DNA of 64,000 nt from NCBI RefSeq assembly GCF_900168165.1, contig NZ_FUYV01000004.1, positions 113,048-177,047 of the forward strand, written 5' to 3'. Positions 43,519-52,165 of the stretch are shown here, piece by piece; position 1 is the first letter of the stretch; the number at the start of each line of letters is the position of its first letter. The notes below the pieces were generated by a model. That model saw only the letters and a program-made list of their open reading frames with translations, searched no databases and was not told the origin of the DNA. The translations under genes were made by a program, and so were the position numbers. This DNA is from Alkalitalea saponilacus. GTDB taxonomy: Bacteria; Bacteroidota; Bacteroidia; Bacteroidales; Marinilabiliaceae.

Positions 43519-43540
43519 CCGGAGGTTTTTTAACCTCCGG
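43519..43540 (+). promoter_or_regulatory. Intercistronic hairpin between susD and the PKD lipoprotein gene
   Basis: CCGGAGGTT and AACCTCCGG around a 4-T loop, about 42 bp after the susD stop. There is no long T run after it. It may lower expression of the downstream gene or protect the susCD mRNA end. Confidence 0.55.
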
Positions 43541-43567
43541 GTTATTAAAATATTAAAATAGAGCATT

Positions 43568-45301
43568 ATGAAAAAAAATATTATATTGGGTTTTGTTATG
43601 GTCATGGCGTTCTCTTTCTTTGGCTGTGATCCTGAACTTGGAGATAGCCCATCTATTGGAAATCCTCCTACTGAGGAACAACTGGGATTTGTTGTTGAAC
43701 AGGATGCCACAGATCCGTTCCGCTATCATTTTAAAAATGAGTCAAGTGTCACTGGAATAGCATCTTGGGTGTTAGGTGGAACTAGAAGAACAGGTGATAA
43801 TGTTTCAATTCGTTTTCCAATGCCTGGAGAGCATGAGATCTCATTAACTGTTAGTACCAGAGGAGGATCAGCTTCTAAAACTACCACTTTAACAACAGAA
43901 GATACTGATTGGGACTTTTTGGCCAGTCCGGAAATGGTTTTGTTATCAGGAGGTATTGAAGCAGAATCAGGAAAATCCTGGGTTTTGGACAGTCTGACAT
44001 GGGGGCATTTAGGTGTAGGTCCCGCCGGCTCAAATGGTTTGGATTGGTGGGGTGCAGGCCCTCTTGATAAAGCAGATGTTCTTGTTTTATACGAGGATGT
44101 AATGAACTTTAATATTGTAGGACTTGAATTTAATCTGCATAATAATGGTGCAAGTTACGTAAAGGATTACAGAGCAAGTGATCCTGCATTTTCTAATCCT
44201 GAAGAGAGAGACACGGATTACAAAGTTGACTTTACACCTTCTCCGGCTGAATGGACCTTGGAACAAGAAGGCGGAGAATGGTATCTTGTTTTTGTTCCTT
44301 CTGAAGGTCCTATCTTCCCTATATTTGATGTAGGCGCTGTTGACAATAGATACAGGGTTATAACGCTTGAGGAAAATAAACTTGAATTAGTCGCTTTGGG
44401 ATCAGATGGAAATGCATGGCATTACAAATTTATTCCTCAAGGTTATGTTCGACCTGTCGCAACATTTGAAATTGGGTTAGAAGCTGGAACAAATCCAAAT
44501 GAGTATCACGTAGGATTGAGTGATCTTATTATCCCTGAAGGAGCAAACTTCCAGAGATTTACAGTTAATTTTGGAGATGGAACAGTTGAATCTTCAAATG
44601 ATCCTGAAGCTGTCATTACACACTCTTATATGCGAAGAGCCACTTACAATGTGGTTGTTACATTGGTTACTTCTATTGGAGAGTTTACCCATTCAACATC
44701 AATAAATGTTGAAGATCATCATCCCGATTATGAGGAGTTCATTATTAACGATTTTGTTTTGTATAATAATTTCTCTGATGTTGCAATGGTTCCATTTGGA
44801 GGGGAGGATATTGCAATTACGATTGTAGACAACCCGTTGCGTCAATATCCAAACAGAACTTCTAAGGTAGCCCATTACCGTAAGGAAAATAGCGAGTGGG
44901 GAAATGCTTATATGCAGCTTCCTTCGGGATATCGCTTCGATATTCGTGAAATTTCAACCTTTAGAATGATGGTGTATGGAAAGGCGGGTCAAGCAGTATT
45001 ACTGAAACTCGAAAATACCGATTTGGGTGGAGATGCTTGGACAACCGGTACTGAGTTGATTTATACCATTCAAAATGATAATACATGGGAAATTGCCACG
45101 TTTGATTTTGAAGGAGTTCCCGCCAGTTTTGACTGGCATGGAGGATACGCCCCTGATGTAACGGCTGATAACAGGTATAATCACAATTACTATAACATTA
45201 TCCGTATAATGTGTAATCCTGGTGTTGGCGACGGAGTTCATGAGTTCTATTTTGATGAACTTTATGGCCCCCATGTAGAAGGAATTAAGTCTACTCGATA
45301 G
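43568..45301 (+). CDS. PKD-domain surface glycan-binding-type lipoprotein
   Basis: 577 aa. The lipobox is SFFGCDPE. Two PKD-like beta sandwiches are seen, one near 45-110 (GGTRRTGDNVSIRF, PGEHEISLTV) and one near 320-385 (VNFGDGTVESSNDPEAVITHS, TYNVVVTLV). A C-terminal jelly-roll-like module (about 385-565; FRMMVYGKAGQAVLLKLEN, YNIIRIMCNPGVGDG, FYFDELYGP) resembles carbohydrate-binding modules. It has no catalytic motif. Position after SusD and before GH16 fits a SusE/F-like or laminarin-binding protein. The ligand is inferred from context. Confidence 0.82.
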   Translation: MKKNIILGFVMVMAFSFFGCDPELGDSPSIGNPPTEEQLGFVVEQDATDPFRYHFKNESSVTGIASWVLGGTRRTGDNVSIRFPMPGEHEISLTVSTRGGSASKTTTLTTEDTDWDFLASPEMVLLSGGIEAESGKSWVLDSLTWGHLGVGPAGSNGLDWWGAGPLDKADVLVLYEDVMNFNIVGLEFNLHNNGASYVKDYRASDPAFSNPEERDTDYKVDFTPSPAEWTLEQEGGEWYLVFVPSEGPIFPIFDVGAVDNRYRVITLEENKLELVALGSDGNAWHYKFIPQGYVRPVATFEIGLEAGTNPNEYHVGLSDLIIPEGANFQRFTVNFGDGTVESSNDPEAVITHSYMRRATYNVVVTLVTSIGEFTHSTSINVEDHHPDYEEFIINDFVLYNNFSDVAMVPFGGEDIAITIVDNPLRQYPNRTSKVAHYRKENSEWGNAYMQLPSGYRFDIREISTFRMMVYGKAGQAVLLKLENTDLGGDAWTTGTELIYTIQNDNTWEIATFDFEGVPASFDWHGGYAPDVTADNRYNHNYYNIIRIMCNPGVGDGVHEFYFDELYGPHVEGIKSTR

Positions 45302-45336
45302 AAATACTAATAAATCTTCATATCTCTAGTAAACTA

Positions 45337-45373
45337 AATACCCTGCCAAGAGCTTTTTGGCAGGGTATTTTAT
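45337..45373 (+). terminator. Terminator after the PKD lipoprotein gene
   Basis: AATACCCTGCCA pairs with TGGCAGGGTATT around an 8-nt loop with a short T run. It implies that the GH16 gene, 125 bp downstream of the stop, has its own promoter or depends on readthrough. Confidence 0.75.
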
Positions 45374-45425
45374 CCCTTAATAGCACGACTTAATTGATCG
45401 TCATTGTTTTTCGAATAAATGCGAA

Positions 45426-46235
45426 ATGAAGAAAATGAAACTCTATTCGTTGTTCATTTGGGTATTGCCCTTTGTTCTGTTTATGAGCTGTACCAAGATT
45501 TCATCCGACTGGAAACTGGTGTGGAGTGATGAGTTTAATTACCATGGCTTGCCAAATCCATTAAAATGGAACTATGATACAATTGGAAATGCTTATGGTT
45601 GGGGTAATAAAGAACTTCAATATTATACTTATGCCAATCCGGAAAATGTTTGGGTAGAAGGAGGTTTTCTGCATATTAGGGCTCAAAAGGAACGGATTAA
45701 TGGTTTTGATTATACATCAGCCCGTTTAAATACACTTAATAAGGGCGATTGGAAATACGGACGGGTAGAGGTTCGTGCCAAACTACCTGGAGGAAGAGGT
45801 ATATGGCCGGCAATCTGGATGTTACCAACCGAATGGAAATATGGAAATTGGCCAAATAGCGGTGAAATTGATATTGTTGAGCATGTTGGTTATATTCCTG
45901 ATTCAGTATTTGTTACTGTTCATACTGAGATGTTTAATCACATGATAAATACACAGAAGGGTGCTTCTGTTTACCTCCCTCAAAACGAACATGAATTTCA
46001 TTTGTACGCAATTGAATGGTGCTCAGAAAAGATCGACTTTTTTATTGATGATGAGTTGGTTTTCACTTTTTATAACAGCGGAAAGGGGGCTGCTGAGTGG
46101 CCTTTTGATCAAAAATTTCATTTGTTGCTTAATGTGGCAGTTGGAGGAAACTGGGGGGGCCAGCAAGGCGTCGATGACTCGATCTTTCCGGTAACTTTGT
46201 TGGTGGATTATGTAAGAGTTTACCGAAGGAGTTAA
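45426..46235 (+). CDS. Glycoside hydrolase family 16 beta-glucanase (laminarinase type), lipoprotein
   Basis: 269 aa. The lipobox cysteine is C22 (VLFMSCTK), giving a cell-surface or periplasmic enzyme. A single GH16 jelly roll covers residues 29-268. The catalytic motif is GEIDIVEHVG with nucleophile E147 and acid/base E152; the extra residue in EIDIVE is the form typical of laminarinases and related endo-beta-1,3-glucanases rather than lichenases. Aromatic subsite motifs WKYGRVEVRAKLPGGRGIWP and LLNVAVGGNWGG are present. It would cut beta-1,3- or mixed beta-glucan for import by the neighbouring SusCD. Confidence 0.93.
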   Translation: MKKMKLYSLFIWVLPFVLFMSCTKISSDWKLVWSDEFNYHGLPNPLKWNYDTIGNAYGWGNKELQYYTYANPENVWVEGGFLHIRAQKERINGFDYTSARLNTLNKGDWKYGRVEVRAKLPGGRGIWPAIWMLPTEWKYGNWPNSGEIDIVEHVGYIPDSVFVTVHTEMFNHMINTQKGASVYLPQNEHEFHLYAIEWCSEKIDFFIDDELVFTFYNSGKGAAEWPFDQKFHLLLNVAVGGNWGGQQGVDDSIFPVTLLVDYVRVYRRS

Positions 46236-46250
46236 ACTCTAAGAGTAAAA

Positions 46251-46282
46251 AAAAGAGAGCAACTATTTAATTGCTCTCTTTT
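46251..46282. terminator. Bidirectional terminator between GH16 and response regulator
   Basis: AAAAGAGAGCAA (46251-46262) pairs with 46271-46282 around an 8-nt loop. An A run before and a T run after let it serve both convergent genes. Confidence 0.85.
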
Positions 46283-46304
46283 TTTAATTCATTTATTCTT
46301 AAAA

Positions 46305-46706
46305 TCATGCATTCAAATACTTCGACAAAGTATCGATGAGTATTTGTAATCTTATGGGTTTAGCCAGATAGTCGTTACAACCAGCTTCCAGACATTTTTC
46401 TCTTTCTCCGGACATAACATGAGCCGTTTGCGCAATAATGGGAACATCCGGATTAATCTTTTTAATTTCTCTTGTGGCAGTATAGCCATCCATAACAGGA
46501 AGTTGCAGATCCATTAAAACAAGATCTATGTGGTTATCTTTGAACATATCAATGGCCTCCTGACCATCTTTTGCCCATAAAATTTTTGCTTTGGTACGCC
46601 TTAAGGCTGCATCAAAGAAGATCTTGTTGGTGTCTACATCTTCAACCACGAGAATATTTTTATCCTCCCAGTTCTGATTGAGTGCATTGCTTAGGTTGTC
46701 TGACAT
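46305..46706 (-). CDS. Stand-alone response regulator receiver
   Basis: 133 aa, only a receiver domain. It has acidic residues at 22-23 (VVEDVDTN), phospho-acceptor D66 in LVLMDLQLPVMDGYTA, and Lys in DYLAKPI. The PVMDGYTATREI pattern is typical of receivers found in hybrid histidine kinases. Without an output domain it probably passes phosphate on or acts by protein contact. No kinase is adjacent. It is convergent with the GH16 gene. Confidence 0.9.
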   Translation of the reverse strand: MSDNLSNALNQNWEDKNILVVEDVDTNKIFFDAALRRTKAKILWAKDGQEAIDMFKDNHIDLVLMDLQLPVMDGYTATREIKKINPDVPIIAQTAHVMSGEREKCLEAGCNDYLAKPIRLQILIDTLSKYLNA

Positions 46707-47013
46707 AATATAAGGTTAATCATTAAGCAAACTATAGAGATAACTTCAAAAATATGATTTTATTTTAAAAAATCTATAGGAATGCAAATATTTATACAAA
46801 TATATCGTTCTCTTTTGTTTTTTGATAAAAAACGGAATATATTTTGCCATAAGTAAAACATACTGTTTAAATATACGTAGAATTTGGCATTTCACAGTTT
46901 GATTGGTTAAAAAATTATGTAGAGTTGAGTTGTGTATCGAAAGCAGTAATCAAAACAATTATTTCAAGCTGCATTGGTGTGGTGATTTTTTAATATAATT
47001 CCAGCAGGTTTGT
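46707..47013. other. Divergent intergenic region, no gene seen
   Basis: Very AT-rich spacer (307 bp) between the divergent response regulator and the serine hydrolase genes. It presumably contains both promoters; no exact TAnnTTTG box was found. Confidence 0.5.
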
Positions 47014-49713
47014 ATGAAGGGATTGAGTGTATTGAGTTTTTGGCTTTTGGGTTTGTCGGTTCTGGGAAATGTTTCCATACCCGGATATGAAAATTTTTCT
47101 TCAAATGCCCGGCAATGGGCAGATTCAATTTATCATACACTTGATTTGGAGTTAAAGGTTGCTCAAATTCTAGTTTCTAATCAAAGTGAATTTGTAGCAG
47201 ATTTTAAGAAACAAATTCCCCAACCTGGATTTATTATTGGCAACACAGATTATTCCACATCTGGTATACAGAAACCCGGTTTCGCTCTAAGTACTTTCAT
47301 TGTTCCAGAGCTTAAAAATATATCAAGTCAAAACGACCATACCATCTCTTTTCCCGATGAGAAAAGCATGATCTTAATGGGACAAGAGCATCAGATGCAA
47401 TTGAAAAACCTGCTTGCTAATAAACTGTACCCAAAAGGAAAACCTGTTTTTGTTGCCTCAGGGAAATACTCTCCATTATGGATGGATGGTGAGGTAATTG
47501 GATATGAAAACTACAGTTCACGGGATATCTTATGGATGCCAGTTAGTCATGGAAATGAAACAGGAGGGAAGCCGGGAATCAGGTTATTTCAGATGCCCCG
47601 CCAGGTCATTAGTTTAATACCTTCCCGTTTGCCTGATATTTCGTTTAAGGATACTGCTCATAAAACTCCGGTTATGTCTTCCGGTAACTGGCGCAAGGAA
47701 CCTGTTACCGAAATTGCCATTGAACAGGTACTGAATGACGGAATGCTTTTGCTTACTGATGATTATGAGCTTGACTATATGCGTCTTTTAGCTGCATTTA
47801 AGGATCGTTGGCTACCAGAATCTCTTTTAAGTAAAATTTGCCGAATTGTCCTTGCATTTAAATATGATGCCATTAATAAACTGGTTACTCATCAGTTAGA
47901 TTTCTCAGTTGAAGAGGAGGAACTCATGCTGCGTCATGCATATGAAAACGCAATAATGTTGTTTCAATGGCAGCACCGGTCTCCTTTCCCCATACAGGAG
48001 TTAAATATCAGAGTCGGATTTTACGACAACACAAAAGGAAACGCCGAATATTTTCGTGCCATGGCACAAAATCATGTTGTCTCCCCGTTGGATCTGGCTG
48101 ATGATGTTAATTACGATTTGATTTTCTGGTTAATTGATTCTTTCGAGGATGTGAAAGTGGATGTAAATGGGTTTATTTCACATTTGAAAAGAACATACAA
48201 CGGAACCAAGGTTGTAATGGTTTATGCAGGGGATCTGGATGAAATTCCATTTACCCGACTTCCCCGCCATCTGGATGCGTTGATCGCATCTCCGGCTAAT
48301 ATTCCTTATTCTTGGAGTTCATTGGCGCAGGTTGCTTTTGGTGGGATAGCAACCATTAAAAAAGATGCATCTTATTATTTTAATGCCGATCTTTTGGAGT
48401 TGCAAAGAGAAATTGAAGCCAGTCGCTTAAAGTATGGTACTCCTTTGGAAGCCGGATTAAATAAGGAAATGTTATCTAAAACCGACAAATTAATTCATGA
48501 TGCCATCAGACAAAAAGCCACGCCCGGCGCCCAATTATTAATTATCAGAAATGGTGTTGTAGCCTGGCATAAAAGTTATGGATTTCATACTTATGAGAAC
48601 TTCCAACCTGTTTTAAATACCGATTTATATGATCTTGCATCTATAACAAAAATGTCAGCAACTTTACCTGCTCTGATGAAATTGTACGATGAGGGCCGTT
48701 GGCGATTGGCTGACTCGCTAAAGAGTTATTTGCCCGAATCAGATACAACAGATAAAAGAGCAATAACAATGAGGCAGCTTTTATTGCATGAGTCTGGTTT
48801 GCCTGCATTTATCCCATTTCATATTTCTACCCTTGACCGCACCAAGTTAATTGGTGATTTATATAGCCGTCGACGTTCTGCAACGCATCCGTTTCAAGTT
48901 GATGAGCGTTTATGGATGAATAGAACTGCTGTTCTCAGAGATGATTTGTACAGAAGTGTATCAGATCTGCGATTCTCAATACCTGTGGCTCGTGATTTGT
49001 ACCTGGATGGAACTTACACCGATTCCATATATAATCAGACGCTTTTAGCGCGTCTGAACTCAAACTCATACCGATACAGTGATTTGAATTTCTTGTTGCT
49101 GCAAAGAATTACGGAAAACCTGACAGGACATTCACTGGATCAATATGTTTCAAAGAACTTCTACGGTCCGATGGGAGCATCATCATTAACATATAACCCT
49201 TGGAAAATAATGGCTGTGGAAAATGTTGTTCCAACTGAAAACGATGTTGCATTTCGCAGACAATTGCTTAGGGGGTATGTACATGATCAGGCAGCGGCTC
49301 TCATGGGTGGAGTTGCAGGACATGCCGGTCTTTTTGGAAATGCCAATGATCTGGGCAAAATGATGCAGATGTACTTAAATAATGGAGTTTATGGTTACAG
49401 ACGTTATCTGAATAGTGAAACCATAAAGTTTTTTAGTGCCAGACAAAACCAGAACAGTCGAAGAGGTTTGGGTTTTGATAAACCCGAACCCGATCCTGAT
49501 AAAGTGAGTCCCGCGGGTAAACTGGCATCTCCCCAATCATTTGGTCATTCAGGATTTTCAGGAACCATTGCATGGGCTGATCCAGAGTATAACCTTGTAT
49601 ATGTTTTTCTTTCTAATAGAATACACCCAAATCAATATAATCGCTTATTGATTCAGGAAAATATTCGAACCAAATTGCAGGATATTATATACGAATCCAT
49701 ATTGGAAGAGTAA
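47014..49713 (+). CDS. Serine hydrolase (class C beta-lactamase fold) fused to a degenerate GH3 domain
   Basis: 899 aa. The C-terminal half (about 490-895) is a beta-lactamase/esterase-type serine hydrolase with S543-I-T-K546, Y688-S-D, and H845-S-G. The N-terminal half begins like a GH3 beta-N-acetylglucosaminidase domain (ARQWADSIYHTLDLELKVAQ, LNDGMLLLTDDYELDYMRLL) and has a C-terminal GH3-like sandwich (about 310-460). The catalytic core is shortened, with no KHFPGHG block and no recognisable nucleophile Asp. Intact GH3-lactamase fusions in Bacteroidota are about 1000 aa. A signal peptide suggests the envelope. The hydrolase substrate may be a peptidoglycan-related peptide or ester. Confidence 0.85.
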   Translation: MKGLSVLSFWLLGLSVLGNVSIPGYENFSSNARQWADSIYHTLDLELKVAQILVSNQSEFVADFKKQIPQPGFIIGNTDYSTSGIQKPGFALSTFIVPELKNISSQNDHTISFPDEKSMILMGQEHQMQLKNLLANKLYPKGKPVFVASGKYSPLWMDGEVIGYENYSSRDILWMPVSHGNETGGKPGIRLFQMPRQVISLIPSRLPDISFKDTAHKTPVMSSGNWRKEPVTEIAIEQVLNDGMLLLTDDYELDYMRLLAAFKDRWLPESLLSKICRIVLAFKYDAINKLVTHQLDFSVEEEELMLRHAYENAIMLFQWQHRSPFPIQELNIRVGFYDNTKGNAEYFRAMAQNHVVSPLDLADDVNYDLIFWLIDSFEDVKVDVNGFISHLKRTYNGTKVVMVYAGDLDEIPFTRLPRHLDALIASPANIPYSWSSLAQVAFGGIATIKKDASYYFNADLLELQREIEASRLKYGTPLEAGLNKEMLSKTDKLIHDAIRQKATPGAQLLIIRNGVVAWHKSYGFHTYENFQPVLNTDLYDLASITKMSATLPALMKLYDEGRWRLADSLKSYLPESDTTDKRAITMRQLLLHESGLPAFIPFHISTLDRTKLIGDLYSRRRSATHPFQVDERLWMNRTAVLRDDLYRSVSDLRFSIPVARDLYLDGTYTDSIYNQTLLARLNSNSYRYSDLNFLLLQRITENLTGHSLDQYVSKNFYGPMGASSLTYNPWKIMAVENVVPTENDVAFRRQLLRGYVHDQAAALMGGVAGHAGLFGNANDLGKMMQMYLNNGVYGYRRYLNSETIKFFSARQNQNSRRGLGFDKPEPDPDKVSPAGKLASPQSFGHSGFSGTIAWADPEYNLVYVFLSNRIHPNQYNRLLIQENIRTKLQDIIYESILEE

Positions 49714-50173
49714 TCTCAATTAATGGATGAGATGATTGATTCCGAATCTTTGATCATTCTCTTTCTTGATGCTTTTGCCATATAAATGACATTCTAAATC
49801 TTGTTTTTGAGTGGAATTTGCAGGTCAATTATGGAGTCCTTAAGGGGCATAAAGTTGGGCGACTGATTTACTGTGCCTAATGGTACAGTCCTTTCGAGAC
49901 ATGAGATGCTTCTTTTTGCTGAACTGTAGAGTTTTAGATGTCCAACCATTATCCTGTTTCTGAATTAATTCTGCTCAACTACGTTTGGATTTCTCAATAA
50001 TTAATATCTTTAGTTATTCGTGGATGCTATTTAAGTTATACTGATTGTATTTCATCCGAAAATAATTTAGTTAATTAATTGGCCGAATGGAACTTCCATG
50101 AGCTGTTATTTTCGTGCTCTTGTTGTGAGTTGCTCACTCATGGGCGTTTCATTTGTAAATCATCATTCTGATC
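49714..50173. other. Intergenic, no gene seen
   Basis: 460 bp. A small dyad GTGAG-TTG-CTCAC lies at 50125-50137, about 37 bp before the NagB-fusion start. No reading frame or clear promoter was recognised. Confidence 0.5.
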
Positions 50174-52165
50174 ATGGTAGAGGCATTTGATAAAAAGATT
50201 TCAAATCCCGGCAAATTCAAAAACGAAGTTGCCAAAAACGATCCTTACTTTAAGGCTCTTATCACAAAAAATGAGAAAATTCCGACCGATGTTTATGATT
50301 CTTCAAATCAGGGGAGCAACATAGTTGCAGCTGAAATTGCAGATACCATTAAAGATGTTAATAGCAAAGGGAGAAAGTGTGTATTATGCCTAACTGTAGG
50401 GTCTGCACCTGCAGAAGTATATACCGGGTTAATTCGAATGCACCTTCAGGAGAACCTGTCATTTAAAGATGTCATTGTGTTTGGTGTCATGGAGTTTTTC
50501 CCAATTAATGCAAATGCAATTCAAAGCTTCTCGCGCAATATTAATGAGAAATTTATTAGACACATAGATCTGCCTAAAGAACAATTGTTTTTGCTCAATG
50601 GAGAACAAAGCCAGGAAGGTATCCATCGTTATTGTCAAGAGATTGAAGAGAAAATTACAAGTTTTGGTGGCATTGATTATCAACTTTTGGGCATCGGATC
50701 AACCGGACATATTGGTTTTAACGAACCGGGCTCTGCATTGAACTCCTTAACGAGATTGGTATCTCTTGATGACACAACACGAACCTCTTTGGGTTCATTC
50801 TTTAGAGGGAAGGATAATGTTCCAGCCAAAGCAATGACCCTTGGAATTAAAACAATTCTTAGTGCCAAGAAAATTAGGCTGTTGGCATGGGGTGAAGCAA
50901 AATCTTCTGTAATTGCAAGTGCGGTGGAAAATAAATTTTCTGAAGAACTGCCCGCTTCATTTCTTCAACAACATAAGGATGCCAGGATTGTGTTAGATAT
51001 GGCTGCGGGAGCCGAGCTCACACGAATCAAAACACCATGGTTGATTGATGCCGTAGAGTGGAACGACCGGCTCATCCGAAAGGCTGTTGTTTGGTTATGC
51101 CAAAAACTTGAAAAGCCTATTTTGAAATTAACAGACCGTGATTATAGTGATAATGGGATGGGTGATCTGATCACAGAAAAAGGCGGTTCATATTCAATAA
51201 ATATAAAGGTGTTTAATGATTTGCAGCATACCATCACTGGCTGGCCAGGGGGAAAACCAAATTCTGATGACAGTAAACGCCCGGAAAGAAGGGAGCCGTT
51301 TCCCAAAAGGGTTATAATTTTTAGTCCACACCCCGATGATGATGTTATTTCAATGGGAGGAACCATGCTCCGATTGGTGGATCATGGACATGATGTTCAT
51401 GTGGCCTACCAAGTTTCCGGAAATATTGCGGTTAGTGATTCGGATGCTCTCCGATATCTGGAATTTGTTCGTGATTTACAGATCCAAATGGGGTGTAGTG
51501 CAGAGTCAATTGCTAAAATTGATCATCTGAAAGAAAAGACCGATAATTTTATTAAGAATAAGCGCAATGATGCGACAGATCTTTATGAAATAAGGAAAAT
51601 TAAAAGTTTGATAAGGGTGGGAGAGGCCAGAGATGCCTGTAGGTATGCTAATGTTAAATCAGCGAATGTTCATTTTCTGAACCTGCCTTTCTATGAAACC
51701 GGAGAGGTTGAAAAGAACCCGATTGGAAAAACAGATATAAAAATTATTTCTGATCTCATTGAGAAAATTAAACCCCATCAAATATATGCAGCCGGCGATT
51801 TGTCCGATCCACATGGAACTCACCGGGTTTGTCTGGATGCTATTTTTGAGGCCATAGATGAACTTAAGCATGAAAGCTGGATGAAGGATTGCTGGGTCTG
51901 GCTCTATCGTGGAGCCTGGCACGAATGGGATATTCATCAGGTCGAAATGGCTGTTCCAATCAGTCCGGATGAACTTATGCGTAAGCGCACGGCAATATTT
52001 AAACACCAGTCTCAGAAAGATGGTGCCATGTTTCTTGGAAGCGATAACCGGGAGTTTTGGCAACGTGCCGAGGAGCGAAACCGTGGCACGGCCAAAATCT
52101 ATGATCAGCTTGGCATGGCAGAGTATGAGGCCATTGAGGCATTTGTCCGCTACGAGTTTTTATAA
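50174..52165 (+). CDS. NagB-like (glucosamine-6-phosphate deaminase) domain fused to PIG-L deacetylase
   Basis: 663 aa, the length of a known Bacteroidota fusion. Residues about 1-290 form a NagB domain (LTVGSAPAEVYTGLIRMH, LGIGSTGHIGFNEPGS). Residues about 370-660 form a PIG-L/LmbE Zn-dependent deacetylase (FSPHPDDDVISMGG, DPHGTHRVCLDA). The expected reactions are amino-sugar de-N-acetylation and glucosamine-6-phosphate deamination. In E. coli NagB, D72 lies in MDEY and D141 in EDGH. Here these positions read VMEF and STGH, so both acids appear changed, while the His and the NEP Glu remain. The 3' end overlaps the convergent M18 gene. Confidence 0.87.
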   Translation: MVEAFDKKISNPGKFKNEVAKNDPYFKALITKNEKIPTDVYDSSNQGSNIVAAEIADTIKDVNSKGRKCVLCLTVGSAPAEVYTGLIRMHLQENLSFKDVIVFGVMEFFPINANAIQSFSRNINEKFIRHIDLPKEQLFLLNGEQSQEGIHRYCQEIEEKITSFGGIDYQLLGIGSTGHIGFNEPGSALNSLTRLVSLDDTTRTSLGSFFRGKDNVPAKAMTLGIKTILSAKKIRLLAWGEAKSSVIASAVENKFSEELPASFLQQHKDARIVLDMAAGAELTRIKTPWLIDAVEWNDRLIRKAVVWLCQKLEKPILKLTDRDYSDNGMGDLITEKGGSYSINIKVFNDLQHTITGWPGGKPNSDDSKRPERREPFPKRVIIFSPHPDDDVISMGGTMLRLVDHGHDVHVAYQVSGNIAVSDSDALRYLEFVRDLQIQMGCSAESIAKIDHLKEKTDNFIKNKRNDATDLYEIRKIKSLIRVGEARDACRYANVKSANVHFLNLPFYETGEVEKNPIGKTDIKIISDLIEKIKPHQIYAAGDLSDPHGTHRVCLDAIFEAIDELKHESWMKDCWVWLYRGAWHEWDIHQVEMAVPISPDELMRKRTAIFKHQSQKDGAMFLGSDNREFWQRAEERNRGTAKIYDQLGMAEYEAIEAFVRYEFL

